This document shows, piece by piece, positions 9,189 to 17,882 of a DNA stretch of 64,000 nucleotides (the stretch's first letter is position 1; every line of letters begins with the position of its first letter). Under the pieces are notes generated by a model. It was not told the DNA's origin. It did not search any database and saw nothing but the letters and a program-made list of their open reading frames with translations. The position numbers and the translations under genes are program-made. The DNA comes from Candidatus Rhodoferax bjergmarkensis (lineage in GTDB: Bacteria; Pseudomonadota; Gammaproteobacteria; Burkholderiales; Burkholderiaceae_C), in NCBI GenBank assembly GCA_016708345.1, contig JADJFX010000036.1, positions 62,001-126,000 on the forward strand, in the 5' to 3' direction.

Positions 9189-11402
9189 CTACAGGGCCGT
9201 GGATTCGCCAGCCATGGCGACACCGGGCGCTTTTTCGGCAGTCACCAGCGAGCCCAAGGAGTTCACGTCCAGAATCAGGGCCACTTCGCCGCTGCCCAAA
9301 ATGCTGGAGCCCGAGATGCCGCGCAAGGTTTTGAACAAGCGCCCCAGTGGCTTGATGACCGTCTGTTGCTGGCCCAGCAGCACCTCCACCTCAATGCCAT
9401 ATTTGCCGCGCGTGGAGTTGACCACGACCACGCTGACACGGTCCGTGTGGGTGGACTCCACGCTGTACAGGGTGCGCAGGCGCACCACCGGCAGCACGGC
9501 ACCACGCAGCTCAAGACAATGTCGTCCGGTTTTGTCCACCTTGACATGACTGCCTCCGGCTTCAATGACTTCCACCACCGACTCCAGCGGCAGTACGAAT
9601 TTGGAACCACCCACGCCGACCAAAAATCCGTCAATGATGGCTAGGGTCAGCGGCAGGCGAATGTCAACCTGCAAGCCTTGTCCAGGGTTACTGGTCAGCT
9701 TCAACGATCCGCGCAGGGCTTCAATGTTGCGGCGCACCACATCCATGCCGACACCGCGCCCGGACAGGTTGGTCACCTGTTCGGCGGTTGAAAACCCGGG
9801 TTCAAAAATCAGCATGTTGATGGCATCGTCGCTGGGCACGACGCCTTGCTCCACCAAACCACGGTTCCAGGCCCGTTGCAATACCCGTTCGCGGTTGATG
9901 CCCCGACCATCGTCTTCAATGCGAATCAGGATGGAGCCGGTTTCATGCTGTGCACTCAAAGTCAAACGACCGGCACTGGGCTTGCCTGCGGCCAGCCGCT
10001 CTTGTGGCGGCTCCAGACCGTGGTCCAGCGAATTGCGCACCAAATGCATCAGCGGGTCGGCAATTTTCTCGACCATGGACTTGTCCAGCTCCGCTTCACC
10101 GCCCACAATTTCAAAGTTGACTTCTTTGCCCAGGCTGGAGGCTGTATCCCGCACCACACGCCGGAAGCGGCTGAAGGTCTCGCCCACCGGCACCATGCGC
10201 AGGCCCAGCGTGCCATTGCGAATTTCCTCAATCAGGCTGTTCATGTGAAGATTGGCTTCAGTGAGAGCAACTTCTCCGGCTTCGCGCGCCAACAGCGTGG
10301 CACCCGCGCCCGCTATGACCAGTTCGCCCAGCAGATTGATCACCGCGTCCAGCCGGTCAGCCTGCACGCGAATGTAGCGCCCTTCTTCCCCGGCGCTGCT
10401 CGATTCACGCAACTTTTGTTGCTTGCCCAGCGCCGCAGCCACCACCTCTGGCGCAACTCCAGCCTGTGTTTCCAGCAAATCACCAATCTTTGACTTGGGC
10501 ATTTGGGGCATGCCACGGCTTTGCTGCTGGGTGCTGAGCACTTCGCTCAAGCGATCCTGCGTGAGTGCGCCCACGGAGACCAGCATATCGCCCAGCCTCG
10601 GGGTTTCCGGCATTTCTTCTAGCTGGCGCGCCAGTTTTTGCTCGTGCGTCTCCGGCGCACTGACGTCAAGCTGGCAATCGTCCGCCACAAAACTGAAAGC
10701 ACCTTCCACTTCTTCCCGGCTGGCGGCCGACTCCAGCTCCATGCCAAAGCTCAGGTAACAGGTCTCGGGATTCAAATTTGCCAGCGAAGGTACCGCCTCG
10801 ATTCCGCAGCGCATAGACAGCACCTTACCCATGCCTGCCAGATACCGCGCAATGGACAGCGGGTCCATGCCATTGCGAAAGGTGTCCGGGCCAAAGCGGG
10901 CGGAGATGGTCCAGCGGGTCAGTCCGCCAACGGCAACCGGCGTGGCCGCTGGTGCACCGGGGCTGGCTTTGGTCTGGGCGGGCGCTTCGGTCAGCGCACG
11001 CAATTGAATGACCAGGTCGGCACGCTCATCTTTTTGCTCTGGCGTATCGGCCGCGTCGTCCGTTGCAGTGGCCACCAGCAGCTTGATCTGGTCATTGCAG
11101 CGCAACAACAAGGTGCTGAGCCTGGGGTCCAGAACAATCTGCCCCTCGCGCATCTGGTCAAGCAGCGTTTCAACGTGGTGGGTGAACTCCACCACCTTGT
11201 TGAGCCCAAAAATTCCGGCTGAACCTTTAACCGTGTGGGCGCAGCGAAAAAGTGAATCCAGCAGTTCGCGGTTGTCAGGCTGCTCTTCAAGTTCAAGCAG
11301 CAGCGTCTCGATGGCTTCGGTCTGCTCAACGGCCTCGCTGATAAAGGCCGGCAGCGCGGCGGCAATAAAGTCCTGATCGGCATCGTTGTCGGAATAACTC
11401 AT
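9189..11402 (-). CDS. cheA: Chemotaxis histidine kinase CheA
   Basis: 737 residues. The P1 HPt domain carries the phospho-accepting histidine at residue 56 (CAHTVKGSAG). A central region near 160-250 may be the P2 regulator-binding module, and a second linker near 255-335 has LVSVGALTQDRL-type repeats. The dimerisation and ATPase domains show the N box (HLVRNSLDHGLE) and the G1 box (DDGRGIN). The C-terminus is a CheW-like P5 domain. It phosphorylates the CheY proteins in this cluster. Its ATG overlaps the STAS gene's stop in an ATGA arrangement, a sign of coupled translation. Confidence 0.97.
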   Translation of the reverse strand: MSYSDNDADQDFIAAALPAFISEAVEQTEAIETLLLELEEQPDNRELLDSLFRCAHTVKGSAGIFGLNKVVEFTHHVETLLDQMREGQIVLDPRLSTLLLRCNDQIKLLVATATDDAADTPEQKDERADLVIQLRALTEAPAQTKASPGAPAATPVAVGGLTRWTISARFGPDTFRNGMDPLSIARYLAGMGKVLSMRCGIEAVPSLANLNPETCYLSFGMELESAASREEVEGAFSFVADDCQLDVSAPETHEQKLARQLEEMPETPRLGDMLVSVGALTQDRLSEVLSTQQQSRGMPQMPKSKIGDLLETQAGVAPEVVAAALGKQQKLRESSSAGEEGRYIRVQADRLDAVINLLGELVIAGAGATLLAREAGEVALTEANLHMNSLIEEIRNGTLGLRMVPVGETFSRFRRVVRDTASSLGKEVNFEIVGGEAELDKSMVEKIADPLMHLVRNSLDHGLEPPQERLAAGKPSAGRLTLSAQHETGSILIRIEDDGRGINRERVLQRAWNRGLVEQGVVPSDDAINMLIFEPGFSTAEQVTNLSGRGVGMDVVRRNIEALRGSLKLTSNPGQGLQVDIRLPLTLAIIDGFLVGVGGSKFVLPLESVVEVIEAGGSHVKVDKTGRHCLELRGAVLPVVRLRTLYSVESTHTDRVSVVVVNSTRGKYGIEVEVLLGQQQTVIKPLGRLFKTLRGISGSSILGSGEVALILDVNSLGSLVTAEKAPGVAMAGESTAL

Positions 11403-11707
11403 GGCTTTGCCCCCGCAAGATCAGATTTCAAGTACCGCGAATCCAGCCAACTGGCCAGCCCCATGGTCTGACAAGCTTCGCTGAAAACCGAACTGGTTTC
11501 GACCAGCCGCCAGCTGATGTCCATGTTGGACAGGGCAGCCAGCAATTGCAGGCCCGAGCCGTCCACTGAATCAACCCGTTTGGCCGAAATTTCAAGCTGG
11601 CCGCCAGCCTTGGCAGTGTGCTCTGACACCCACGCCAGCAAGGTGTCGCGTGTTTCCACAGCGCTGTAAATATTCAACTCAGCGGGTAACTCAAACGGTT
11701 GGGGCAT
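11399..11707 (-). CDS. STAS-domain protein of the chemosensory cluster
   Basis: 102 residues forming one STAS fold. The phosphorylatable loop reads DGSGLQLL with Ser51 in the position used by SpoIIAA-type proteins. STAS proteins next to CheA occur in several alternative chemosensory systems, where they probably act as scaffold or output modules; the role here is inferred. GAGGA lies seven bases before the ATG. The stop overlaps the cheA start by four bases. Confidence 0.88.
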   Translation of the reverse strand: MPQPFELPAELNIYSAVETRDTLLAWVSEHTAKAGGQLEISAKRVDSVDGSGLQLLAALSNMDISWRLVETSSVFSEACQTMGLASWLDSRYLKSDLAGAKP

Positions 11708-11779
11708 GTCTGTATCCTCGTTGTGGTGTGAGTTTCTTTGAACTCATTGAAGCGAACGCCACTGCATTCGCCGCTGCCA

Positions 11780-11797
11780 CATTTCGCCTGCGAAATG
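11780..11797. other. Perfect 8-bp inverted repeat between STAS and cheY genes
   Basis: CATTTCGC, two bases, then GCGAAATG. It lies in the 106-base gap between the cheY stop and the STAS start, so it would fold in the shared transcript. No T run follows, so it is more likely an operator or an mRNA-processing hairpin than a terminator. Confidence 0.4.
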
Positions 11798-11813
11798 AAT
11801 CTGGCGAAAGTAC

Positions 11814-12182
11814 TCAGGGCAAACAGAGCTTGGAAACAGCGTTCAGCATGGAACTTGGCGAGAAGGGCTTGACCATCCAGGCCTTGGCACCAGCGGCCTT
11901 GCCCTCTTCCTTGCGCGCTTCCTGGCTCTCGGTGGTGAGCATCAAAATGGGCAAAAATCGGTAGGCTGGCAGGGCCTTGGCTGCCTTGACAAACTCAATG
12001 CCGTTCATTTTTGGCATGTTGACATCGCAAATCGCCATGCCGATTTTCCGGCCATCGAGCAAGGCCAGCGCAGCCTGACCATCACCAGCCTGAAGTACTT
12101 CGTAGCCCGCCCCCTGCAATGCCATCGCCACCACCTGCCGCAGGCTGGACGAGTCGTCAATTACCAATATCGTTTGTGCCAT
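11814..12182 (-). CDS. cheY: Chemotaxis response regulator CheY
   Basis: 122 residues, a stand-alone receiver domain. The acidic pocket is Asp9/Asp10, the phosphorylation site Asp53 (ICDVNMPKMNG), the switch threonine near residue 83-84 (MLTTES), and the conserved Lys105-Pro106 (VKPF). It accepts phosphate from CheA and passes the signal to a motor or other effector. It starts 11 bases after the CheZ-like gene's stop. Confidence 0.94.
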   Translation of the reverse strand: MAQTILVIDDSSSLRQVVAMALQGAGYEVLQAGDGQAALALLDGRKIGMAICDVNMPKMNGIEFVKAAKALPAYRFLPILMLTTESQEARKEEGKAAGAKAWMVKPFSPSSMLNAVSKLCLP

Positions 12183-12193
12183 GTTTCACCCTG

Positions 12194-12883
12194 TCAGAAA
12201 AAAGTTGTTTCATCATTGTTGTCGGCGGGGGCGGTCCCACTGGTGTCGGCGCTGTGCTCCTGACGCTGCTCTTGCATCGCGTACAGCGACTCCAGCCGGT
12301 TCAGCCAGGCCTGCGGCGTCAGGGCCTGCACTGCACCAGCAGGCGATGCCATGACAGAAATCAAACGCTGGATGTCTTCATGCAGCAGCGTCATCATTTG
12401 ACTGATACGGTCCTGGTACTGAAACCCCACGTACATGCGCTCGACCTGCTGGTTGATCATCTGGGTTTCATGCTCAAACGGTTTGGACACCTTGTTCAGC
12501 GCATCGACCGACTGCTCAATCATGGTCATCACCCGCCGGATACCGTCTGCCGCCCCTTGCGCCAAAGTGGGCAGCAGCGGTGCGAGCTCTTGCTCGCAAG
12601 CCTTTGCCAGTGCGGCGATGCCGCCTTCGCCTTGATCCAATGCGGCGGAAATTTGGGCCGACTGCCGGGTGGCCATGTTAAGGTGCGGCCCAATCTCGGC
12701 AAAGGCGGCCAGCATCTCGGCCACCGCCACTTCGGACTGCGTGCGCGACGTGGCCAGCTGACGCCCCCACACCGGCAACACCGCAGAGGTCAGTGCCACC
12801 AGTGCGGCGCTGACATCGGGCGCAGCCCCTGAATGAGCAACGTTTACCGATGCTGTTGACACTTGATCAGGTTCATTGCTCAT
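12194..12883 (-). CDS. CheZ-like phosphatase candidate
   Basis: 229 residues from the ATG at 12883; an ATG at 12952 would add 23 residues and overlap the receptor gene upstream. The protein is helical and has the segment GFQYQDRISQMMTLLHEDIQRL near residues 165-185. This resembles the active-site helix of CheZ, where a DFQDLTGQ motif supplies the catalytic glutamine. The acidic C-terminus ends in NDETTFF, like the short CheY-binding tail of CheZ. It precedes cheY directly. A CheZ-type phosphatase is therefore the best guess, but overall similarity looks weak, so no gene symbol is given. Confidence 0.65.
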   Translation of the reverse strand: MSNEPDQVSTASVNVAHSGAAPDVSAALVALTSAVLPVWGRQLATSRTQSEVAVAEMLAAFAEIGPHLNMATRQSAQISAALDQGEGGIAALAKACEQELAPLLPTLAQGAADGIRRVMTMIEQSVDALNKVSKPFEHETQMINQQVERMYVGFQYQDRISQMMTLLHEDIQRLISVMASPAGAVQALTPQAWLNRLESLYAMQEQRQEHSADTSGTAPADNNDETTFF

Positions 12884-12936
12884 AGGCTGTGGGTCAAAAT
12901 TGGAATGATGGGATAAAGCCACTACAACCAACGGGT

Positions 12937-14526
12937 CTATACATGCAGCCATTCCGAATTAAGGTAGCAGCCGCAACCGAGCAGGCGGTTGTCATCCAGC
13001 GGCACCACATAGGAAATTTTGGCCTGCAGTTCACCCGTGAGCGGATTGGTAATGGAATAGGTCACCCACCCGCCTTGCTCCTGGTCGCAGGCATGCCATG
13101 CGTCACTCACCAATTTATCGGCATCATGCCCCTCAATTTCCGACAGATGGGTGCCTTCTATGTGCGTTGCAGCACCTTGCACGATGGTGTAACCTTCCCG
13201 GTCAAACACAAAGATGTAAAGATCGCGATCGAGAAAACCACCGCGCGGGTGGCGAAAATCAGCGAAGGCCTGTTCAAACCCGACACTTTGAATGTGCATC
13301 TGGGCATCAAACACCAATTGTCTGGCTTGATCCGCCGTGCCTTGGCGAAGCCGGAAGTCACCCACCGAAATCTCCAGCACGGACGCCTGCGAGATCATCA
13401 GTGCCGAGTTGTTGGTGGAACGAGCCACCAAACCGGTGTTTTCCTGCGTCAGCACATCCAGGTCGCCCACCGCATTCACTACCTCTTCCAGCGCAGAACT
13501 CTGCGAAGCACTGCCCTCGGCCATCACATTCACATTGATGGAAATTTCGGCAATGCCGGCAATCAGACTTTCCATCATGACGTTCACCTGCTCTATGCCG
13601 CTCACGGTGGTGGCGACACGGCTGGACGACTCTGCAATCAGACCGCGCACCTCGGCAGCGGCAATCTGGCTGCGTTTGGCCAAATTACGCACCTCGGCGG
13701 CTACCACGGCAAATCCGCGCCCCTGTTCCCCGGCGCGGGCGGCCTCGACGGCAGCATTGAGCGCGAGCAAATTGGTCTGAAACGCAATGCCGTCAATGGT
13801 GCCAATGATGTCCGACATGCGCCCGGAGGTCGCCTGCAGCGGCCCCATACTTTGAACGGCCTGCTGCATGAGCTGGTCTGCGTTGCCAGCCTCCTTGTGC
13901 AGGCCAGCGGTCATCATGCTGATTTCCTGTGACGCAGCCGCATTGCGGGCCACCGTCTCACTGACCTTTTTCACGTTCAGCGCCGTTTGCGCCAGGTTGT
14001 CACCCTGCGCCTGCGCGCGCTCCGACAGGGAGCGGGTGTCTTCCACCAATTTTTTACCGGTATCGCCCAGCAACACCGCCGCGGTGCGGATGTTGGCCAC
14101 GATGAGCGACATTTTGGTCATCATCGCATCCAGATCCTTTTCATACTCACCTTGCTCACTCAGGGCACCCTCTGGTTTACCGGTCAAATCACCGTCTGCC
14201 GCCATTCGGATGGTTTCTTCGGTGCGACCACTCATGCTGGCATTGGTACGCAAAAAACACAGCACCAGATACAACCACAGCAGCAGCCCGGTCAAGCTCA
14301 CCAGCAGGGGAACGAGAATGTGACTTGCCACGGCGACTGACGGGGTCGCAGCGCTGCTGTCATCGGTGAGCAGTTCGGTGAGGTGCATTGAAAACAGCAC
14401 GCACAGAGCCAGAACAAGCGGAGCGGGAATGACCCAGAACCGGGCGTTCTTGCCCAGCCGCTTGAGCAGTGTAATGCCTGGCAAAAAAATCCGGCTTGGT
14501 TTGGGTGTGCTTGATTCGGAAGTCAT
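12937..14526 (-). CDS. Chemoreceptor with C-terminal cytoplasmic Cache-like domain
   Basis: 529 residues. Two hydrophobic helices (near 31-50 and 68-92) with a short loop between them are followed by a compact HAMP-like region and a signalling domain whose tip reads IAFQTNLLALNAAVEAARAGEQG. This tip differs from the IAYQTN...AGEHG form of the other receptors here, so it belongs to another MCP class. After the signalling domain, residues 400-529 look like a single Cache domain (FDREGYTIVQG, GWVTYSITNPLTGE, AKISYVVPLDDNRLLGCGCY). Cache domains normally lie outside the membrane at the N-terminus; here the predicted location is cytoplasmic. Confidence 0.88.
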   Translation of the reverse strand: MTSESSTPKPSRIFLPGITLLKRLGKNARFWVIPAPLVLALCVLFSMHLTELLTDDSSAATPSVAVASHILVPLLVSLTGLLLWLYLVLCFLRTNASMSGRTEETIRMAADGDLTGKPEGALSEQGEYEKDLDAMMTKMSLIVANIRTAAVLLGDTGKKLVEDTRSLSERAQAQGDNLAQTALNVKKVSETVARNAAASQEISMMTAGLHKEAGNADQLMQQAVQSMGPLQATSGRMSDIIGTIDGIAFQTNLLALNAAVEAARAGEQGRGFAVVAAEVRNLAKRSQIAAAEVRGLIAESSSRVATTVSGIEQVNVMMESLIAGIAEISINVNVMAEGSASQSSALEEVVNAVGDLDVLTQENTGLVARSTNNSALMISQASVLEISVGDFRLRQGTADQARQLVFDAQMHIQSVGFEQAFADFRHPRGGFLDRDLYIFVFDREGYTIVQGAATHIEGTHLSEIEGHDADKLVSDAWHACDQEQGGWVTYSITNPLTGELQAKISYVVPLDDNRLLGCGCYLNSEWLHV

Positions 14527-14578
14527 CGTTCGCGAAGTTAAATTTTCGAGAGTGCGGCTGTTGCAAAAGAACCGCTTG

Positions 14579-14962
14579 TTACTTCAGGGCAAGCTCCAGC
14601 TTGGCGCGCAGGGTTTCGGGCCGTGGCGGTTTGACGATGTAGCCGAATGTACCCAAGGGGAGAGCCTCTTCCAGGGTGCCTTTGCTGGCATCAGCACTCA
14701 TAAAAATGACCCGCAGTTTGCGCATGGACTCGCTGGGGTGGCGGCGCAAAACTTTCACGAAGTCAATGCCGCCCATGGGTTGCATGTGGATATCGGTCAG
14801 CACCACATCGGGTTTGAAAATGGGGGCCTGCTTGAGGGCGCTGGCACCATCAACACAGGTTTCAATGGTCTGAATGCCCATTCGTCGCAGAGAACCCACG
14901 ACGAACGAACGCATGATTTCTTCATCATCAACCACCATGACGCGAGCATTTGCGATATTCAT
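14579..14962 (-). CDS. CheY-like single-domain response regulator
   Basis: 127 residues. Acidic pocket at Asp12-Asp13, phosphorylation site Asp57 (VVLTDIHMQPMGG), switch residue Ser89 (FMSAD) and Lys111 (VKPP). It has no output domain. Together with the HPt gene upstream and the second CheY downstream it gives the cluster two receivers, one of which may act as a phosphate sink. Confidence 0.9.
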   Translation of the reverse strand: MNIANARVMVVDDEEIMRSFVVGSLRRMGIQTIETCVDGASALKQAPIFKPDVVLTDIHMQPMGGIDFVKVLRRHPSESMRKLRVIFMSADASKGTLEEALPLGTFGYIVKPPRPETLRAKLELALK

Positions 14963-15127
14963 TGGAACGAGTCTCTATGTCAAAAAAACAACCACTACGT
15001 TACGGGCCTTGGCCGCTTGAGGGGCATTACACCCCTTTCCAACTTTTAAATACTTACTTTTTGTCAGCTTATCAGCATTTCTAATCAACCCGCTTCTCGC
15101 GGTGATTTCATCAACCAGTGACAACCC

Positions 15128-15523
15128 CTAGCCCTGCGCAACGAAAGCGCGAATTTCAACCAGCAATTGTTCTAGCTTGGGAGCCAGCTCGGCAAACAAA
15201 GGCTTCACGTCTGCTGCGCTGGCGGTCTTGCTGAAAACCTCGGTTTGCGTGACCTGATCAACCAGCGGATCGGTGCAAAAAATAGGAACATAGCCTTTGA
15301 TGCCGTGCAGGAGGCGATTGGCCACCGCAATGTCGCCCGCCTCCAATGCTTTCCAGATGTCGGGAATATTGCCCGTCAGGTTGAGGTCGACCGTGGCCAG
15401 AATACTTCGCAGCGCCTCTGGCGAACCCATCATGCCCACCCCGATTTCGACAGAGAGATGCTCCAGCGGCGGATTCGATCCGACTGGAGCCGATGAAGTC
15501 GGCGAAGAGTCGCTTGATGTCAT
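15128..15523 (-). CDS. HPt-domain phosphotransfer protein
   Basis: 131 residues. The first 20 are low complexity. The rest is a helical bundle with the HPt signature LLHGIKGYVP, placing the phospho-histidine at residue 73. It is the first gene of the chemosensory run and probably relays phosphate to one of the two CheY-like proteins. Three tandem 12-bp repeats lie just upstream. Confidence 0.82.
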   Translation of the reverse strand: MTSSDSSPTSSAPVGSNPPLEHLSVEIGVGMMGSPEALRSILATVDLNLTGNIPDIWKALEAGDIAVANRLLHGIKGYVPIFCTDPLVDQVTQTEVFSKTASAADVKPLFAELAPKLEQLLVEIRAFVAQG

Positions 15524-15546
15524 ATATGCACCTGTAGTTTCATCAC

Positions 15547-15582
15547 GCCAACTTTCACGTTAATTTTCACGCTAACTTTCAC
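15547..15582. repeat. Three tandem 12-bp repeats upstream of the HPt gene
   Basis: Three consecutive 12-mers of the form G(T/C)(T/C)AA(C/T)TTTCAC lie 24-59 bases before the HPt start codon. The junction of the first two units contains TTCACGTTAA, which also occurs upstream of the LysM gene and of yajC. Regular spacing of about one helical turn suggests a regulator binding site in the promoter or leader. Confidence 0.5.
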
Positions 15583-15627
15583 GTTCAGGAAAGCAAAAAG
15601 TGAATAGGACTTTACGCGATAAACCCG

Positions 15628-15651
15628 GGCACTGACAAATATTTCAGTGCC
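15628..15651 (-). terminator. Possible terminator after pgk
   Basis: GGCACTGA and TCAGTGCC form an 8-bp stem with an 8-base loop, starting nine bases after the pgk stop. On the minus strand it is followed by CGGGTTTATC, a weak T run, so termination is plausible but not certain. Confidence 0.45.
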
Positions 15652-15659
15652 GAGAGTGG

Positions 15660-16853
15660 CTAATTCGCCGCACGCCGGGTGAGGATTTCGAACGCGGGCA
15701 GGGTCTTGCCTTCAAGCACTTCCAGAAACGCACCGCCGCCGGTGGAGATGTAACCGACCTGTTTTTCTATGCCGTATTTGGCGATGGCCGCCAGTGTGTC
15801 GCCCCCGCCCGCAATCGAAAACGCGCTGGAGTCGGCAATCGCGTGCGCGATCGTCTTGGTGCCATTTTCAAACGCAGCGAACTCAAACACACCGACCGGG
15901 CCGTTCCAGACAATGGTGCCAGCGGCCTTGAGCTGCTCGGCCAGTGCTGCGGCTGTTTGCGGGCCAATGTCCAGAATCAAATCGTCGTCTGCGACGTCCG
16001 TTGCAGCCTTGACGGTCGCCACAGCGTCGGCGGCGAAAGTTTGGGCAGTGACCACATCGGTGGGGATCGGCACTGCCGCGCCACGGGCTTTCATGGCCTC
16101 GATCACGGCTTTGGCCTCGGCCAGCAAATCGTGTTCGGCCAGGCTTTTGCCAATGTTCAACCCGGATGCCAGCATGAAGGTGTTGGCTATGCCGCCGCCC
16201 ACGATGAGTTGGTCCACCTTCTCGGCCAGGCTTTTAAGTATGGTCAGTTTGGTGGACACTTTGGAGCCCGCCACAATCGCCACCAGCGGCCGCTTGGGAT
16301 TCGCCAAAGCTTTGCTGATGGCGTCCATCTCGGCCGCCAGCAAGGGGCCGGCACATGCGATCTTGGCGAATTGCGCAACACCGTAAGTGGAAGCCTCCGC
16401 CCGGTGTGCGGTACCAAAAGCGTCGTGCACAAAAATGTCGCACAACGCAGCCATTTTTTTCGACAGCTCTTCGTTGTTTTTCTTTTCGCCCTTGTTCACG
16501 CGGCAGTTTTCCAGCATCACCAGTTGCCCCGGCTGTACGCTGACACCATTGACCCAATCGGCCAGCACAGGCACGGGCCGCCCCATCAGCTCGGCCATGC
16601 GCTGTGCCACCGGTGCGAGCGAGTCTTCGGGTTTGAATTCACCCTCGGTCGGACGGCCCAAGTGAGAGGTCACCATCACCGCAGCACCGGCATCGAGCGC
16701 CATCTGGATGCAAGGAATGGAGGCACGAATGCGGGTGTCCTCGGTAATGTTGCCCGCGTCGTCCTGCGGCACATTGAGGTCGGCACGGATGAAAACACGT
16801 TTGCCAGCGGCTTGGCCCTGGGCACACAAATCGGAAAAGCGAATGACGTTCAT
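15660..16853 (-). CDS. pgk: Phosphoglycerate kinase
   Basis: 397 residues, the usual length. It transfers phosphate between 1,3-bisphosphoglycerate and ADP in glycolysis and gluconeogenesis. Visible landmarks are RADLNVPQD and VTSHLGRP in the substrate half, HDAFGTAHRAEAST, VAGSKVSTK, the nucleotide-binding GPVGVFEF, and the C-terminal GGGDTLAA. AGGA lies six bases before the ATG. It follows fmt on the same strand after 63 bases. Confidence 0.98.
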   Translation of the reverse strand: MNVIRFSDLCAQGQAAGKRVFIRADLNVPQDDAGNITEDTRIRASIPCIQMALDAGAAVMVTSHLGRPTEGEFKPEDSLAPVAQRMAELMGRPVPVLADWVNGVSVQPGQLVMLENCRVNKGEKKNNEELSKKMAALCDIFVHDAFGTAHRAEASTYGVAQFAKIACAGPLLAAEMDAISKALANPKRPLVAIVAGSKVSTKLTILKSLAEKVDQLIVGGGIANTFMLASGLNIGKSLAEHDLLAEAKAVIEAMKARGAAVPIPTDVVTAQTFAADAVATVKAATDVADDDLILDIGPQTAAALAEQLKAAGTIVWNGPVGVFEFAAFENGTKTIAHAIADSSAFSIAGGGDTLAAIAKYGIEKQVGYISTGGGAFLEVLEGKTLPAFEILTRRAAN

Positions 16854-16916
16854 GAGAAATCCTGATGTGAGGGTGAAACGAAGACAAGAACACTGAAAAG
16901 TATTGTAGGCAGCGGT

Positions 16917-17882
16917 TTAGCGCCCGCCCAGAACCATGCCGGGCTGTACATCAGCGCCGCGCAAAAAATCCGCCACGTCCAAACGTTTACCGCCAGCACG
17001 CTGCAGCAGCGTAATATTTACTATCGAATTCATAGCTGCTACCGCAATACCGGTGTGCGCAACAGCCAGAATTTCTCCAAATTTTGCACCTGTTGGCGGC
17101 ACCCCGGGCTGCACCGTAGCCATCCATACCTTGAGGGGTTCGCCGCCCAGTGTGGCGCTTGCCCCGGGGAATGGATTGAACGCCCGAACCCGCCGCACGA
17201 TCAGGTCTGCGGCTAGCGTCCAGTCGATGGCAGCTTCGTGTTTTTCGATCTTGTGGGCGTAGCTCACCCCTTGGGCCGCTTGAGGTACGGGTTTGAGTTC
17301 ACCCTGCTGTGCCTGCTGCAGGGCCAACACCATCAATCGGCCCCCCAGCACGGCCAGCCTGTCATGCAGGGTTGCCGTGGTGTCGCTTTCCAGTATGGGC
17401 AAGGTGTGCGCCATCAGCATGTCGCCGGTGTCCAGCCCGGCATCCATCTGCATGATGGTGATGGCGGTCTCGGTGTCGCCCGCTTCAATAGCCCGGTGAA
17501 TCGGTGCCGCGCCGCGCCAGCGCGGCAGCAGGGATGCGTGAATATTGAAGCACCCCAGAGGTGGCACATCCAGCACCCACTGCGGCAGGATCAAGCCGTA
17601 GGCGGCCACCACCATGGCCTGCGCCCCGGCAGCCTGCAAGGCGGCCCGCGCGGCAAGCGCATCTTCGGGGTATTTGCCATCCAGGCGCAGGCTGCGCGGC
17701 TGCGCCACCTCCATGCCGTGCGCCAGTGCAAACTGCTTCACAGAAGAGGCCTGCAATTTCATGCCGCGTCCGGCCGGACGATCCGGCTGCGTGAGCACCA
17801 AGGCAATGTCGTGCCCGCTGGCATGCAATTGTGCCAGCGCCTCGCGGGCGAATTCTGGTGTGCCGGCAAAAATGAGCCTCAC
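16917..17882 (-). CDS. fmt: Methionyl-tRNA formyltransferase
   Basis: 321 residues. It formylates initiator Met-tRNA with 10-formyltetrahydrofolate. The catalytic region NIHASLLPRWRGAAPI followed by MDAGLDTGDM carries the expected Asn, His and Asp. The GTG start overlaps the def stop by four bases (GTGA). Near the C-terminus the segment GIAVAAMNSIVNITLL replaces the usual variable strand; its DNA (17019-17075) matches the dispersed repeat found elsewhere here, so that stretch looks like a translated repeat in a surface region of the OB fold. Confidence 0.97.
   Translation of the reverse strand: MRLIFAGTPEFAREALAQLHASGHDIALVLTQPDRPAGRGMKLQASSVKQFALAHGMEVAQPRSLRLDGKYPEDALAARAALQAAGAQAMVVAAYGLILPQWVLDVPPLGCFNIHASLLPRWRGAAPIHRAIEAGDTETAITIMQMDAGLDTGDMLMAHTLPILESDTTATLHDRLAVLGGRLMVLALQQAQQGELKPVPQAAQGVSYAHKIEKHEAAIDWTLAADLIVRRVRAFNPFPGASATLGGEPLKVWMATVQPGVPPTGAKFGEILAVAHTGIAVAAMNSIVNITLLQRAGGKRLDVADFLRGADVQPGMVLGGR
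17019..17075 (+). repeat. Dispersed repeat copy translated within fmt
   Basis: Contains ACTAT, six bases, then CATAGCTGCT followed by a CGCAATACCGGTGTGCGC-type segment, matching the order of blocks in the island copies (ACTAT, ATAGCTGCT, TGCGCA). It is a degraded copy inside a conserved gene that keeps the reading frame. Confidence 0.5.

Noticed and set aside
1..15523. Pil-Chp twitching or flagellar gene cluster
   Set aside because: No pil, fli or flg genes appear next to the chemosensory genes, so the output cannot be assigned.
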